From Nonomuraea sp. NBC_00507 (GTDB lineage Bacteria > Actinomycetota > Actinomycetes > Streptosporangiales > Streptosporangiaceae): a DNA stretch of 64,000 nucleotides. This document shows, one piece after another, positions 27,640-36,282 of this stretch (within the stretch, counting starts at the first letter, position 1; each line of letters begins with the position of its first letter). The DNA is taken from NCBI RefSeq assembly GCF_036013525.1, contig NZ_CP107853.1, positions 248,001 to 312,000 of the forward strand. The letters run 5' to 3'. The notes beneath the pieces were generated by a model. It did no database searches and was not told the DNA's origin. It worked only from the letters and a program-made list of their open reading frames with translations. Position numbers and translations under genes: made by a program.

Positions 27640-28668
27640 GTGGACCTGCATCCCCGGCTGCTCAGGGTGTTCGTGACCGTCGCCGAGGAGCTGCACTTCG
27701 GCCGCGCCGCCGCCCGCCTGTACGTGGCCCAGCAAGCGCTCAGCCGCGACGTGCGGCGGCTGGAGGAGCAGCTCGGGGCGGCGCTGTTCACCAGGTCCAC
27801 CCGGCGGGTGGAGCTGACCGCGGAGGGAGCGCGGCTGCTGTCCGGGGCTAGGCGGCTGCTCGCGCTGCACGACGAGTTGGTCGCGGAGGTCTCCGGCGCT
27901 CGAGGGCCGCTGCTCGTGGACGTCAACATGCAGGGGCACGAGCCGCCGCAGCCGCTGGTCAGAGCCCGGGAGCTGGCGCCGGGAGTGGAGATACTCGCAC
28001 GCTTCCACGGGGGGTTGGCCTCCGGGGTCGCCGCCATGCGGGAGGGGCGTCTCGACGTGTCGTTCGGCCGGTTCGCCGGACTGCCCGCCGACGTGCGCAA
28101 GGGACTGGCCCAGGTGCCCGTGCGGCTGGATCCGCTCGCCCTCCTGGTGCCCGAGGACCATCCGCTGACCGCACTGGAGGAGGTGCCGCTCGGCGTGCTG
28201 GCCGACTTCCCGCTGGACGCCATGGCGGGCAACCCCGCCACCACCGAGTGGACCGACCTGGGCGAGCGCCTGGCTGAGGAGTTCGGGCTCACCCTGGCCA
28301 CGCCACACGCACCGCCGGTCGGATCCCACGAGATGGGCCTCTACCTGCAGCGGCACCAAGAGCCCGTGCTGGCCACGGCCAAGATCGGCGGGATCCCCGG
28401 CGCCGTGGTGCGGCCCCTGGTCGATCCCGTGCCGCTCGCCCTGGAGAACCTCGTCTTCCCCGAGGGGCTGCGGCATCCGGGTCTGGACGCGCTACTCCAG
28501 GCCGTGACGGAATTCCGGAGGGTGGGGCGCCCGCTGCGCCGGCCGCCGCACTCCTGGCTGCCCGAGGCCGACGAGGCGGTGCTGAGGCGGTCGGGACATG
28601 GTCACGGGGATGGCGATCTCCGGGGGCCGACGGCACTGTCACGACCCGACATACCGAAGATCATCTAG
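27640..28668 (+). CDS. LysR family transcriptional regulator
   Basis: This 342-residue protein has the N-terminal winged helix MDLHPRLLRVFVTVAEELHF with AARLYVAQQALSRDVRRLEE and LFTRSTRRVELTAEG, followed by a periplasmic-binding-like effector domain (about residues 90-300). The last 35 residues are His/Gly/Asp rich and outside the usual domain. The ligand is unknown. GTG start; no ribosome site, and the binding box abuts the start, so a short or absent leader is likely. Its target may be itself or the leftward small ORF. Confidence 0.85.
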   Translation: MDLHPRLLRVFVTVAEELHFGRAAARLYVAQQALSRDVRRLEEQLGAALFTRSTRRVELTAEGARLLSGARRLLALHDELVAEVSGARGPLLVDVNMQGHEPPQPLVRARELAPGVEILARFHGGLASGVAAMREGRLDVSFGRFAGLPADVRKGLAQVPVRLDPLALLVPEDHPLTALEEVPLGVLADFPLDAMAGNPATTEWTDLGERLAEEFGLTLATPHAPPVGSHEMGLYLQRHQEPVLATAKIGGIPGAVVRPLVDPVPLALENLVFPEGLRHPGLDALLQAVTEFRRVGRPLRRPPHSWLPEADEAVLRRSGHGHGDGDLRGPTALSRPDIPKII

Positions 28669-28703
28669 TTGGATGAGTCGTATGTCATGCGATCAGAAAT
28701 CAC

Positions 28704-28880
28704 TTGGTCGAGTTAGGCGAAGAGCTGGCCAGAATCGGCGCTTCCTCCATCGCTCCACTCCCGGCAACCGAGGCGGATGCCCTGGAGGAGGTGATCGGCG
28801 CCGCTATCCCCGATGAGTTCCGGTCGTTTCTCCATCGATTGGGCCTCGGCGGCCACCCCTCGGGCCTGTGTTTGACCTGG
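28704..28880 (+). pseudogene. SMI1/KNR4 (SUKH) domain fragment
   Basis: TTG-start frame reads LPATEADALEEVIGAAIPDE then FRSFLHRLGLGG, the opening of a SUKH domain, after which the match stops and the frame becomes noise. SUKH proteins are often immunity partners of contact-dependent toxins. No toxin gene is next to it. The rest of the gap to 29026 shows no other gene. Confidence 0.45.
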
Positions 28881-29014
28881 CCTGGATCGCCGATGAGACA
28901 CGGCGAGAGTAGAAGTACTTCTTGGAAGAGCCAACATGGCGGTGTCTCCGCAACAGGCCTTCCCCATCATCGCTCAAGGTGGATCATCTACCCGCCTGGA
29001 CATAAGCTCAGCAT

Positions 29015-29020
29015 TATAAT
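29015..29020 (+). promoter_or_regulatory. TATAAT -10 box of leaderless toxin-antitoxin unit
   Basis: A perfect TATAAT lies 6 bases before the ATG at 29027, which places the transcript start at or on the start codon. No ribosome site is present. A matching -35 is not clear. Confidence 0.55.
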
Positions 29021-29026
29021 ATGTGT

Positions 29027-29351
29027 ATGGCCTGGGAGATCGTGCTGCTCGAACCTGTCGAATCATGGTTCCTCAAGCTCTACGAGAGCGACCCAGAGTC
29101 CGCCTCTCTCACAGAATGAGCCATCGACCGGCTTGCAGAAGTCGGCCCGGCTCTCGGACGTCCGCTGGTGGACACCCTGATAGACGGCGTTCGTCTTCGA
29201 CCCGGACAGGGAAGCCATCTTCCTTGTAGCCGGCGACAAGGCCGGCAGGTGGTCGCGCTGGTACGAGGAAGCAATCCCACTAGCCAAAGCACGCTACGCC
29301 GAGTACCGCGCCGCGAAATCGGCTGAGAGGAAGAGGGAGGACAAGCGATGA
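29027..29351 (+). pseudogene. HigB/RelE-like toxin, inactivated
   Basis: The frame begins MAWEIVLLEPVESWFLKLYE and continues with family text AIDRLAEVGPALGRPLVDT, but is cut by an in-frame TGA after SLTE (near 29117). About 30 codons of the middle beta-sheet are missing. The rest resumes in another frame with FVFDPDREAIFLVAGDKAGR and AKARYAEYRAAKSAER, ending by ATGA overlap with the antitoxin gene. The missing part contains the catalytic arginine region, so it should be inactive. Confidence 0.7.
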
Positions 29352-29677
29352 GCCCAGGACGAAACTGGCGTGAGGTCAAGGCGGAAGCGCACCGGTTGTA
29401 CCCCGAACTGGCCGATCCACAGCGGCAGGCCGCTGCCGACGCCCAGCTGGATGCCTACGTCGCCGGCCACCACTTGAAGGAACTGCGCAAGTCTGTCGGC
29501 AAGACACAATCCGAGGTGGCGGCTGCCCTTGGAATCTCACAAGCACGTGTGTCTCAGATCGAGAACGGTGATCTGGACTCGATGGAACTCGAGACCATCC
29601 GCGCCTACGCAGCCGCCCTTGGTGGTCACGTGGATGTGACGATCAGCGTCGGACCCCACTCGGTGCGGGTCGCTTGA
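29348..29677 (+). CDS. HigA-like antitoxin (XRE family)
   Basis: This intact 109-residue protein has a helix-turn-helix at residues 45-95 (GKTQSEVAAALGISQARVSQ) and the N-terminal text NWREVKAEAHRLYPELADPQ found in actinobacterial antitoxins paired with HigB-type toxins. It overlaps the dead toxin gene by 4 bases. It likely represses the shared promoter, and may still protect against related toxins encoded elsewhere. Confidence 0.8.
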   Translation: MSPGRNWREVKAEAHRLYPELADPQRQAAADAQLDAYVAGHHLKELRKSVGKTQSEVAAALGISQARVSQIENGDLDSMELETIRAYAAALGGHVDVTISVGPHSVRVA

Positions 29678-30024
29678 CCATGAGCCCGTGATTTCACACT
29701 GTGGTTCGAATAGCTGGGACCCAAGAAGTTGTTCTCAGCTCCGATAGCTGGACGAGCCGCCACTGGGGTCAATTAGTGGGCACGGCGACGGGGTGCCAGA
29801 ACCTCAGTGACCTTGGCGATGGCTTCAGCACGTGCGGCTGCTGGTCGGCCAGTTGGCCCAAGCACGCCGGGGGCCACTGATGCCGGGCGAATCGAGGACG
29901 CCCTATACGAGGCGGCCACGTTGGCCGTCGCAGTCAGCGCGGGTCTGTGCCGACGATGACAAGGCGGGCCGTCACGCGTTCGGACGTCTAGCGCCTCCCA
30001 CAGCTCCCCTGCCTGAGCGATCCC

Positions 30025-30114
30025 CTTGTGGTCGGCGACAAGGCCGGCAGATGGTCGCGTTCGAACCGATTCGCCCATGAATCGCGGATGCAGATCCTCG
30101 GGTGCTCCTCCTGA
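30025..30114 (+). pseudogene. Second HigB-type toxin fragment
   Basis: LVVGDKAGRWSRSNRFAHE repeats the tail of the toxin above (VAGDKAGRWSRWYEE), with about 80 percent base identity over the first 40 bases. Only this short piece remains. The surrounding 29678-30024 holds no gene I can support, although a leftward frame ending ARAEAIAKVTEVLAPRRRAH may be the end of another decayed gene. Confidence 0.45.
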
Positions 30115-30696
30115 TCAGCGTCGCGGGGAGCGGTGGATACGCCCAGGATCGTCGGAGGAGAGCCGTTCCCTGTAAGCGCGAACATTTGCACTCGTCAGGT
30201 CGGGCAAGTCCTCTGCCGCCTCGATGGCTGCATCCCGGCCGAGCGCGAGGGGCCATGCGCAGACGAGATAGTCCTCGACCGGCTCGTCAGCGTCGGGGGG
30301 AGCGATACGGGGGCGAGCCGAAGCATGCACCCGCAGCCTGTACACCCCAGGCCCTTGAGGGGTAAGCGAAGGAAGATCTGGTGGAGGGGTATCGCCCATG
30401 AAGCCGAACAGGCGCATGTCCCCGATTGAGGTGGGGAACATCACCTCCTCCACGTCGGCCCACTGCCGCACCCCGTCGAGAGGAGGTGCGGAAGTGGTCG
30501 TCTGCACTGTGACGCTCACATAGCCGGTATGCACCCCGGTGAAAATTGCAGCAGCATCCAGGTGGGCAGCCACCAGTCCGTTAGGGGCATGACTCGGAGG
30601 ATCGGTGTAGTCAACCTCGCCGAGGGCCTTGATGAGGATCTTGCTGTAGGAGACGAACACCTTGGCGGTGGCCGCCGTCGATGCGTTGTCGCTCAT
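30115..30696 (-). CDS. Hypothetical protein
   Basis: This 193-residue protein is not recognised. It opens MSDNASTAATAKVFVSYSKI and shows mixed beta text in the middle (VYRLRVHASARPRIAPPDAD, EDYLVCAWPLA). No signal or membrane segment. No ribosome site is visible before the ATG. Its end overlaps the region of the toxin fragment. It may belong to an immunity-type group, but I cannot show that. Confidence 0.5.
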   Translation of the reverse strand: MSDNASTAATAKVFVSYSKILIKALGEVDYTDPPSHAPNGLVAAHLDAAAIFTGVHTGYVSVTVQTTTSAPPLDGVRQWADVEEVMFPTSIGDMRLFGFMGDTPPPDLPSLTPQGPGVYRLRVHASARPRIAPPDADEPVEDYLVCAWPLALGRDAAIEAAEDLPDLTSANVRAYRERLSSDDPGRIHRSPRR

Positions 30697-30866
30697 GCGG
30701 GAACCGTAGTCGAGGATCAGACGGCGTTAGACGGGAAGCCGCAACCCCGCACCTATCCCAATTGTTAACCGACCTTCTCCCTGCCCGCTGCGGCATACCC
30801 GCGCTATACCGGCGCTCCCTAGGGTCTAGCGAGACAAGAAGTCGTCAGAAGGAGAAGATCGTACGC

Positions 30867-31325
30867 ATGCGGAAGATCGTGGGGCGCATCGCGTCTATCG
30901 GCACCGTGGGCCTGGTGGCGGCGGCCACGCTGGCCATGAGCACCTCCAGCGCCCAGGCGGCGAACTACTGGTCGTCCAGCGCGCCGAAGTACGCCACCAA
31001 CGTGGGCACGGTGACGTCGAAGACCGTCACGGTCACGCCTGACACGTACACGCTGCAGATCCGGTCGGGCAAGTGGGGCAGCAACTACTACCTGTGGGCT
31101 CGGGTCCCCAACCCCGCCGGCAATATGGGCGACAACGACATTCTCTGGCTGGAGGTTTACAACCCCTCGACGAGGAAGTGGGAATCCAGCGGCACTACAC
31201 AGATCAAGAGCAAGACCGCCTACTCCAAGGCGCACCGCAGCAAGGCCGGCTGGGGTTACAAGGCCTGCGCGAAGGACGTCATGCCCGGCGGCAGCGCGGC
31301 CAAGTGCATCACCTGGTGGGTGTGA
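30867..31325 (+). CDS. Small secreted protein, unknown function
   Basis: This 152-residue protein has a clear Sec signal peptide (MRKIVGRIASIGTVGLVAAA, cleavage after AQA near residue 31). The mature part is Ser/Thr/Trp/Tyr rich (NYWSSSAPKYATN, GSNYYLWARVPN, ITWWV end) with one Cys pair, consistent with a compact beta domain outside the cell. AAGGAG lies 12 bases upstream. A perfect 13-bp terminator follows the stop at once. Confidence 0.72.
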   Translation: MRKIVGRIASIGTVGLVAAATLAMSTSSAQAANYWSSSAPKYATNVGTVTSKTVTVTPDTYTLQIRSGKWGSNYYLWARVPNPAGNMGDNDILWLEVYNPSTRKWESSGTTQIKSKTAYSKAHRSKAGWGYKACAKDVMPGGSAAKCITWWV

Positions 31326-31333
31326 GTTCCTGA

Positions 31334-31361
31334 ACGCGTACGGCACGTGTGCCGTACGCGT
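31334..31361 (+). terminator. Perfect 13-bp terminator hairpin
   Basis: ACGCGTACGGCAC pairs with GTGCCGTACGCGT over a two-base loop, 8 bases after the secreted-protein stop, followed by GACTTT. Confidence 0.8.
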
Positions 31362-31375
31362 GACTTTCGCCGATA

Positions 31376-31699
31376 AATGGCCGGGGGTTCTTCGGTGTTG
31401 CGCTCAAACAGTGTCGCGAGCTGCAAGACCAGGCCCGCGAAGCGGATGGTGTCAGGTGGAAGAGGTCGGACCTGGGTGTTCACCACGAAGTACGGCACAC
31501 CAGCGAACCGCGGAACCTCAATAGTGCCTTCGACTCGCATGGCAAAAAACGCCGGTGTCCCGCGAATCCGCTCGAGTGGCTCCCAAGGTGGCTCCCAGCA
31601 AGGCCAATGGTTCACCTCGCCGAGGTACCCCCTGCCTGGCGAGCACTTGGCGCTCGCGACGGACGAATCGTCTATCAATCGTCGATCCAGATGTACCAC
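31376..31699 (-). CDS. Possible hypothetical ORF or fragment
   Basis: A leftward frame has protein-like text (ERIRGTPAFFAMRVEGTIEV, AGVPYFVVNTQV, TIRFAGLVLQLATLFE) but its open frame runs on into the secreted-protein gene on the other strand to 31256. The start overlaps the end of the next leftward gene by 25 bases. I cannot place start or stop confidently. Confidence 0.25.
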
Positions 31700-32265
31700 G
31701 GTCCGTCGAAGTGACGGTAGTAGCCCGGCGCGTCGATGTCCGGCTCGCCCTTCGGACTCCAGGCGAGGCCGTACCTTCCGAAGAAGCCCGTGTCTTCGAT
31801 CATGAAGCCGAAGGCCCGGCGGGATCCTTCAAGGTACTCGACGGGATATAGGCCGATCCAATTCCGCGTCCCCGGCGGCGTCCCCTCTGACACCGTCTTC
31901 GCGAAGTGGTCGAGGCTACTGCGCGACAACTCGAAACGCATCCTGACCGGCGCACCGACGTAGACCAGTGAGCCGGCCAACGCCAAAATCAGGGGCGGCA
32001 CCGCCCAGAACGGCCAGTTACGACGCAATGCGACTAGCCTCCCCCGCCTGACAAGGACGACACCGAGCACGATCAGCCAGCCCACGCCGAACGACAGCCA
32101 GCCCACGCCGACGAGCATGAGCCACGTGAAATGCCACCCGGGAACACTCGTCGCATAAATCGTCCCGAGCCCCAGCAATACGGCGACCGTCCCCCATGCC
32201 CTACCGCTGACGTTCATGGGAGCGCGCTGGCGAGACGCATTAGGAAGATCGCTCGTTATGTCCAC
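31675..32265 (-). CDS. Hypothetical membrane protein
   Basis: This 196-residue protein has three hydrophobic spans (about 23-42, 48-72, 85-105). An exported C-terminal domain of about 90 residues ends GYYRHFDGPWYIWIDD and is rich in Tyr/Trp. The family is not recognised. The start may lie 16 residues later at MNVSGRAWGTVAVLLGLG, which would place the first span at the N-terminus. The gap 32266-32533 shows no gene. Confidence 0.55.
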   Translation of the reverse strand: MDITSDLPNASRQRAPMNVSGRAWGTVAVLLGLGTIYATSVPGWHFTWLMLVGVGWLSFGVGWLIVLGVVLVRRGRLVALRRNWPFWAVPPLILALAGSLVYVGAPVRMRFELSRSSLDHFAKTVSEGTPPGTRNWIGLYPVEYLEGSRRAFGFMIEDTGFFGRYGLAWSPKGEPDIDAPGYYRHFDGPWYIWIDD

Positions 32266-32533
32266 CGCGTGATCCTATCTTTCGCTGGTGGCGATTCCGC
32301 CGAGCTGGCGTGTACGGATTGTGCAGAAATCCACGATCGATGTCGGGAGCTTCGTTCATGGCATTCATGCGCGCGCTCCTGTCGCCGGGAGCGTGATCGT
32401 GACCCCGGTCGGTAAGAGGTTACGGATACACGGATGCGGCGCTGCTGGCGGTCCTGCTCAGCCTGCTGCTGTCGGCGTTCGCCCCCGTGGTGGCGGTCCG
32501 CGGCTTCCGCCGCCCCCTGTGACGGGCGGGGGG

Positions 32534-33220
32534 TCAGCCGTGTCTGCGGGGCCGCGCCTCGACCAGGCCGGCCTCGTAGGCGACGATGACGAGCTGGGCC
32601 CGGTCGCGGGCACCGAGTTTCGCCAGCAGGCTGCCGATGTGGGTCTTCACCGTGGCCAGGCTGACCTGCAGGTGACGGGCGATCTCGGTGTTGGACAGGC
32701 CGCGGGCGACGTGTAGCAGCACCTCGCGCTCCCGATCGGTGACCCCCGCCAGGGCGCGGTTGCGGGCGGGGACGGTCAGCGGTTCCGGCCGCCCGGCGAA
32801 CTCGGCGATGAGCCGCCGCGTCACGGCGGGCGAGATGAGTGCGTCGCCCCCCGCCACCACCCGGATCGCGGCGAGCAGATCGGCGGGCAGTGTGTCCTTC
32901 AGGATGAAGCCGCTCGCTCCCGCCCGGAGCGCGCCGTAGACGTACTCGTCCATGTCGAAGGTGGTCAGGACGAGCACCCGCACGCGGCTCTCCGGGCTCG
33001 CGCAGACCCGCCGGGTGGCCTCGATGCCGTCCATGCCGGGCATCTGCACGTCCATCAGGATCACGTCGGGGTGGCAGCTCGGCACCAGCTCCAGCACCTC
33101 GCCACCGGTCCCGGCCTCGCCCACGACCTCGATGTCGGGCGCCGATTCGAGCAGCAGGCGCAAACTGCCGCGGAGCAGCACCTGGTCGTCGGCGATGAGC
33201 ACTTTGATGCCCTCGGTCAT
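32534..33220 (-). CDS. NarL/LuxR-type response regulator
   Basis: This 228-residue protein has a receiver domain with phospho-acceptor in VILMDVQMPGMDG (about residue 56), acidic pair IADD, and Lys in FILKD. The C-terminal HTH (residues 155-215) reads LTVPARNRALAGVTDREREV then LSNTEIARHLQVSLATVKTH. It lies 16 bases after the histidine kinase gene and is its partner. The likely target is the divergent ABC exporter. Confidence 0.9.
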   Translation of the reverse strand: MTEGIKVLIADDQVLLRGSLRLLLESAPDIEVVGEAGTGGEVLELVPSCHPDVILMDVQMPGMDGIEATRRVCASPESRVRVLVLTTFDMDEYVYGALRAGASGFILKDTLPADLLAAIRVVAGGDALISPAVTRRLIAEFAGRPEPLTVPARNRALAGVTDREREVLLHVARGLSNTEIARHLQVSLATVKTHIGSLLAKLGARDRAQLVIVAYEAGLVEARPRRHG

Positions 33221-33236
33221 GAGCCTCCGTCCCTTG

Positions 33237-34370
33237 TCACCGGCGGTACGGCAGCCTGGCCGCGACCCGGAATCCGCCCTGTTCCCGCGGGCCGGCGGTG
33301 AACTCCCCGCCCTGGAGCAGGGCCCGCTCCCGCATGCCGATGAGGCCGTGCCCGCCCACCTGGGTGGAGGGGACCCTACCGGCTTTCCCGTCGTCGATCA
33401 CCTCGACCAGGACCTCCATGGGGGTCACCGCGACCGAGACCGCGCAGGACACCCGCTCCCCCGCGTGCTTGATCACGTTCGTGAGGGACTCCTGCACGAT
33501 GCGGAAGACCGTGCTCTCCACGCCGCGGGGCAGGTCGTGCCCGCCGTCTACGTTAATGGTGACCCGCACGCCCGCCTCTCGCGCCCGGCCGGCCAGGGTC
33601 TCCAAACCGACCAGTCCCGGCACGGGGGTGAGCGGGGAGTCCTCCGGGTCGCCGACGCCGGCGGAGCGCAGGACGCCCACCATGCGCCGCATCTCGTCGA
33701 GCGCGCCGCGACTGGTCTCCTGGATCACCTCCAGCGCCTTGACCGCCTCTCCGGGGCGTTCCCCGGCCACATGCACCGCGACGCCGGACCGCATGGCGAT
33801 CAAGCTGAGGCTGTGCGCGACGATGTCGTGTAGTTCCCGGGCGAGGCGGACCCGCTCCTCGGCCACGGCGAGGCGGGCCTGCTGCTCGGCGACCCTGGCC
33901 GCGCCGGTCCGCCGCTCCCGTACGGCCAGGCCGAGCAGCCAGGCGGCCGCCATGGTCAGCCAGCTCAGCCCGATCAGCCCGACGCTGCCCACCAGGTTGG
34001 GCTCGTGCGTCAGCGGTACCAGGGCGGCGACGCCGGCCAGGCCGGCCGCGAGGCCGAGGTAGGCCGGCGGGCCCGAGGTCGCCAGCCCGACCGTGTAGAG
34101 CACGAACGCCCACACCAGCCACGGGTTGATCAGCGCGCCGGCCTGCACCCCGACGGCCGCGAGAGCCAGCACTACGGCGAGGGTGGGCAGCGGCCAGAGC
34201 CGCCGCAGCCCGGCTGCGAGTCCCAGGGCGACGCCGAACAGCCAGCCGTACGGCGGCACGGCCACCCGTTCCAGCGCGACCAGGCCGAGCAGGACGCCCA
34301 GTGCCATGTCGAACACGACCAGATGACGGCGGAGTAAGCGCGAGGCCAGCAGCGGACGGAGGCCATCCAT
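33237..34370 (-). CDS. Sensor histidine kinase (HisKA_3 type)
   Basis: This 377-residue kinase has five to six membrane spans (residues 15-160) and little extracellular sequence, then the H-box RLARELHDIVAHSLSLIAMR (phospho-His near residue 180), the N-box VQESLTNVIKHAG and the G-box VGGHGLIGMRER. This is the NarL-partner class. Membrane-buried sensing is common for kinases next to ABC exporters. It is divergent from the ABC ATPase. Confidence 0.88.
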   Translation of the reverse strand: MDGLRPLLASRLLRRHLVVFDMALGVLLGLVALERVAVPPYGWLFGVALGLAAGLRRLWPLPTLAVVLALAAVGVQAGALINPWLVWAFVLYTVGLATSGPPAYLGLAAGLAGVAALVPLTHEPNLVGSVGLIGLSWLTMAAAWLLGLAVRERRTGAARVAEQQARLAVAEERVRLARELHDIVAHSLSLIAMRSGVAVHVAGERPGEAVKALEVIQETSRGALDEMRRMVGVLRSAGVGDPEDSPLTPVPGLVGLETLAGRAREAGVRVTINVDGGHDLPRGVESTVFRIVQESLTNVIKHAGERVSCAVSVAVTPMEVLVEVIDDGKAGRVPSTQVGGHGLIGMRERALLQGGEFTAGPREQGGFRVAARLPYRR

Positions 34371-34404
34371 GCGGTCACTTTACGTACCGCCCCGCCCGAG
34401 GGCA

Positions 34405-34446
34405 TCCGCCCTGGGTCGGAGACGGCGGCCTCCGACCCAGGGCGGA
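34405..34446. promoter_or_regulatory. 17-bp perfect inverted repeat between kinase and exporter
   Basis: TCCGCCCTGGGTCGGAG at 34405-34421 pairs perfectly with CTCCGACCCAGGGCGGA at 34430-34446, with an 8-base spacer. It lies in the 131-base divergent control region, 34 bases from the kinase start and 55 from the ATPase start. It is a good candidate operator for the response regulator, though an RNA hairpin is possible. Confidence 0.6.
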
Positions 34447-34501
34447 GACGTCCAGACCTGGGCTCGATGACGCGGGCCCGGCCTTTCGCGATCGTGGAGA
34501 C

Positions 34502-35443
34502 ATGATTGAAGTACGGAACCTGACCAAGCGCCACGGGTCCAGGACCGCCGTCGACAACCTGTCCATCAACGTGATGCCGGGCCTGGTGACGGGGTTCCTC
34601 GGCCCGAACGGCGCGGGGAAGTCGACCACCATGCGGGCGATACTCGGCCTGGTCGCCCCCACCTCGGGCGAGGCGCTCATCGGCGGCCGGCCCTACAGGT
34701 CGCTGGTCCGTCCGCTCTACTCCGTCGGCGCACTGCTGGACGCGGACGCCGCCCACGCCGGCCGCTCGGCCTACCACCACCTGTCCGTCCTGGCCCTTAC
34801 CAACGGCATCGGCCGGCGGCGGGTGACCGAGGTGCTGGACCAGGTCGGCCTGGCGGACGCGGCGCACCGGCGGGTGGGCGGCTTCTCGCTCGGCATGCGG
34901 CAGCGGCTGGGGCTCGCGGCGGCCTTGCTCGGCGACCCTGGCGTGCTCATCCTCGACGAGCCGGTCAACGGGCTCGACCCCGAGGGCATCCGGTGGATCC
35001 GCGGGCTGCTGCGCACGCTGGCGGACGAGGGCCGCACGGTCTTCGTCTCCAGCCACGTGATGGGCGAGATGGCGCTCACCGCCGACCGGGTCATCATCAT
35101 CGGGCGCGGCCGGCTGATCACCGAGGCGACCGTCGGCGAGCTCGTCGCGCGGTTCCACCGGGACGTGCTGGTGCGCACCCCGCGGGAGGACGAGCTGAAG
35201 CGGCTGCTGCTCGCGCACGGCGCAGTGGTGCGCCCCGAACCGGGCGGGGGGATGGCCGTCAGCGGCAGCCGGCGCGACGCCGCCCGCACTCCCGCGCTGG
35301 ACAACGCGTGGATCTCCGAGCTGGCCGCCGCGCACGGCATCCCGCTGTACGAGATCATCCCGCGCAGCGCGTCGCTGGAAGAGGCGTTCATGGAGCTCAC
35401 CGACAGCAGCACTGACCACAGAACGGAACGGCGGCAGGCATGA
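34502..35443 (+). CDS. ABC exporter ATPase
   Basis: This 313-residue ATPase has Walker A GPNGAGKST, signature SLGMRQRLGLAAAL, Walker B VLILDEPVNGLDPEG, switch His in SSHVMGEM, and a C-terminal extension of about 90 residues as in CcmA/DrrA/BcrA-type exporters. It pairs with the permease whose ATG overlaps its TGA by 4 bases. It likely exports a drug, peptide or lipid, in response to the divergent two-component system. Confidence 0.88.
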   Translation: MIEVRNLTKRHGSRTAVDNLSINVMPGLVTGFLGPNGAGKSTTMRAILGLVAPTSGEALIGGRPYRSLVRPLYSVGALLDADAAHAGRSAYHHLSVLALTNGIGRRRVTEVLDQVGLADAAHRRVGGFSLGMRQRLGLAAALLGDPGVLILDEPVNGLDPEGIRWIRGLLRTLADEGRTVFVSSHVMGEMALTADRVIIIGRGRLITEATVGELVARFHRDVLVRTPREDELKRLLLAHGAVVRPEPGGGMAVSGSRRDAARTPALDNAWISELAAAHGIPLYEIIPRSASLEEAFMELTDSSTDHRTERRQA

Positions 35444-36282
35444 GGACCGGTCACACCTACATCGCGAGCAGCCACGTCGAGCCGGACGGCCGCACGCTGC
35501 AACCCTCTCGCACCCGGCTGGTCCGGGACCTCGTCGCGGCGGAGTGGCTCAAGATCCGCTCGCTGCGCTCAACGTACTACCTGCTGGCCGTGCTGCCGCT
35601 GCCGGTCGTGCTCGGCGGCGGGCTGGCACTGAGCGCGGCCAGCTCATGGGATCGGCTGTCCGAGCAGGGCCGGTCCGGGTTCGACCCGTCAGCGGCGGGC
35701 GGGACCGCGCTTCAGGTCACCTACCTGGTCCTGGCCGCCTTCGGCATCCTCGCCATCACCTCGGAGAGCACCACAGGCATGCTGCGCCAGACGCTCACCG
35801 CGGTACCGCAGCGGCGCACCCTGCTGATGGCGAAGGCGCTGGTGGTCGGCGTGATCTCGCTCATCGCCGGCCAGCTCAGCTCGTTCGCCGTCTTCTTCGT
35901 CAGCCAGGCCGTGCTCGGCACCCGGGGCATCGGCGTGACCCTCGCGTCGCCGTACGCGCTGGCCTCCGTCCTCGGCGCCGGGTTCAGTTGCATGGTGATG
36001 GGACTGATGGGGCTGGGTGTGGGGACCGTGCTGCGCTCGTCGGGCGGAGGGTTCATCGCGATCTTCGCCCTGCTGTTCGTGGTGCCCGCGCTCATCTCGC
36101 TGCTGCCGGACCCGTGGAACGAGCGGATCGGCTCGCTGACCCTGCCGATGGCCTCCAACCTGCTGCCCGGCCGCATCCCGGACGCGTGGCTGCCGCCCGC
36201 CGGGGCGGCGCTAGTGCTGCTCGGATACATCGCGCTCGCGCTGGCGGCCGCGTCCGCCGCCATCTCCCGCCGCGACCCCTGA
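35440..36282 (+). CDS. ABC-2 type exporter permease
   Basis: This 280-residue protein begins with about 35 cytosolic residues, then LVAAEWLKIRSLRSTYYLLA (ABC-2 permease opening), a large outside loop, TSESTTGMLRQTLTAVPQRR (coupling segment), and four further spans ending ALAAASAAISRRDP. It forms the membrane part of the exporter with the preceding ATPase. A small GGCCC/GGGCC hairpin at 36303-36316 may end the transcript. Confidence 0.85.
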   Translation: MRTGHTYIASSHVEPDGRTLQPSRTRLVRDLVAAEWLKIRSLRSTYYLLAVLPLPVVLGGGLALSAASSWDRLSEQGRSGFDPSAAGGTALQVTYLVLAAFGILAITSESTTGMLRQTLTAVPQRRTLLMAKALVVGVISLIAGQLSSFAVFFVSQAVLGTRGIGVTLASPYALASVLGAGFSCMVMGLMGLGVGTVLRSSGGGFIAIFALLFVVPALISLLPDPWNERIGSLTLPMASNLLPGRIPDAWLPPAGAALVLLGYIALALAAASAAISRRDP

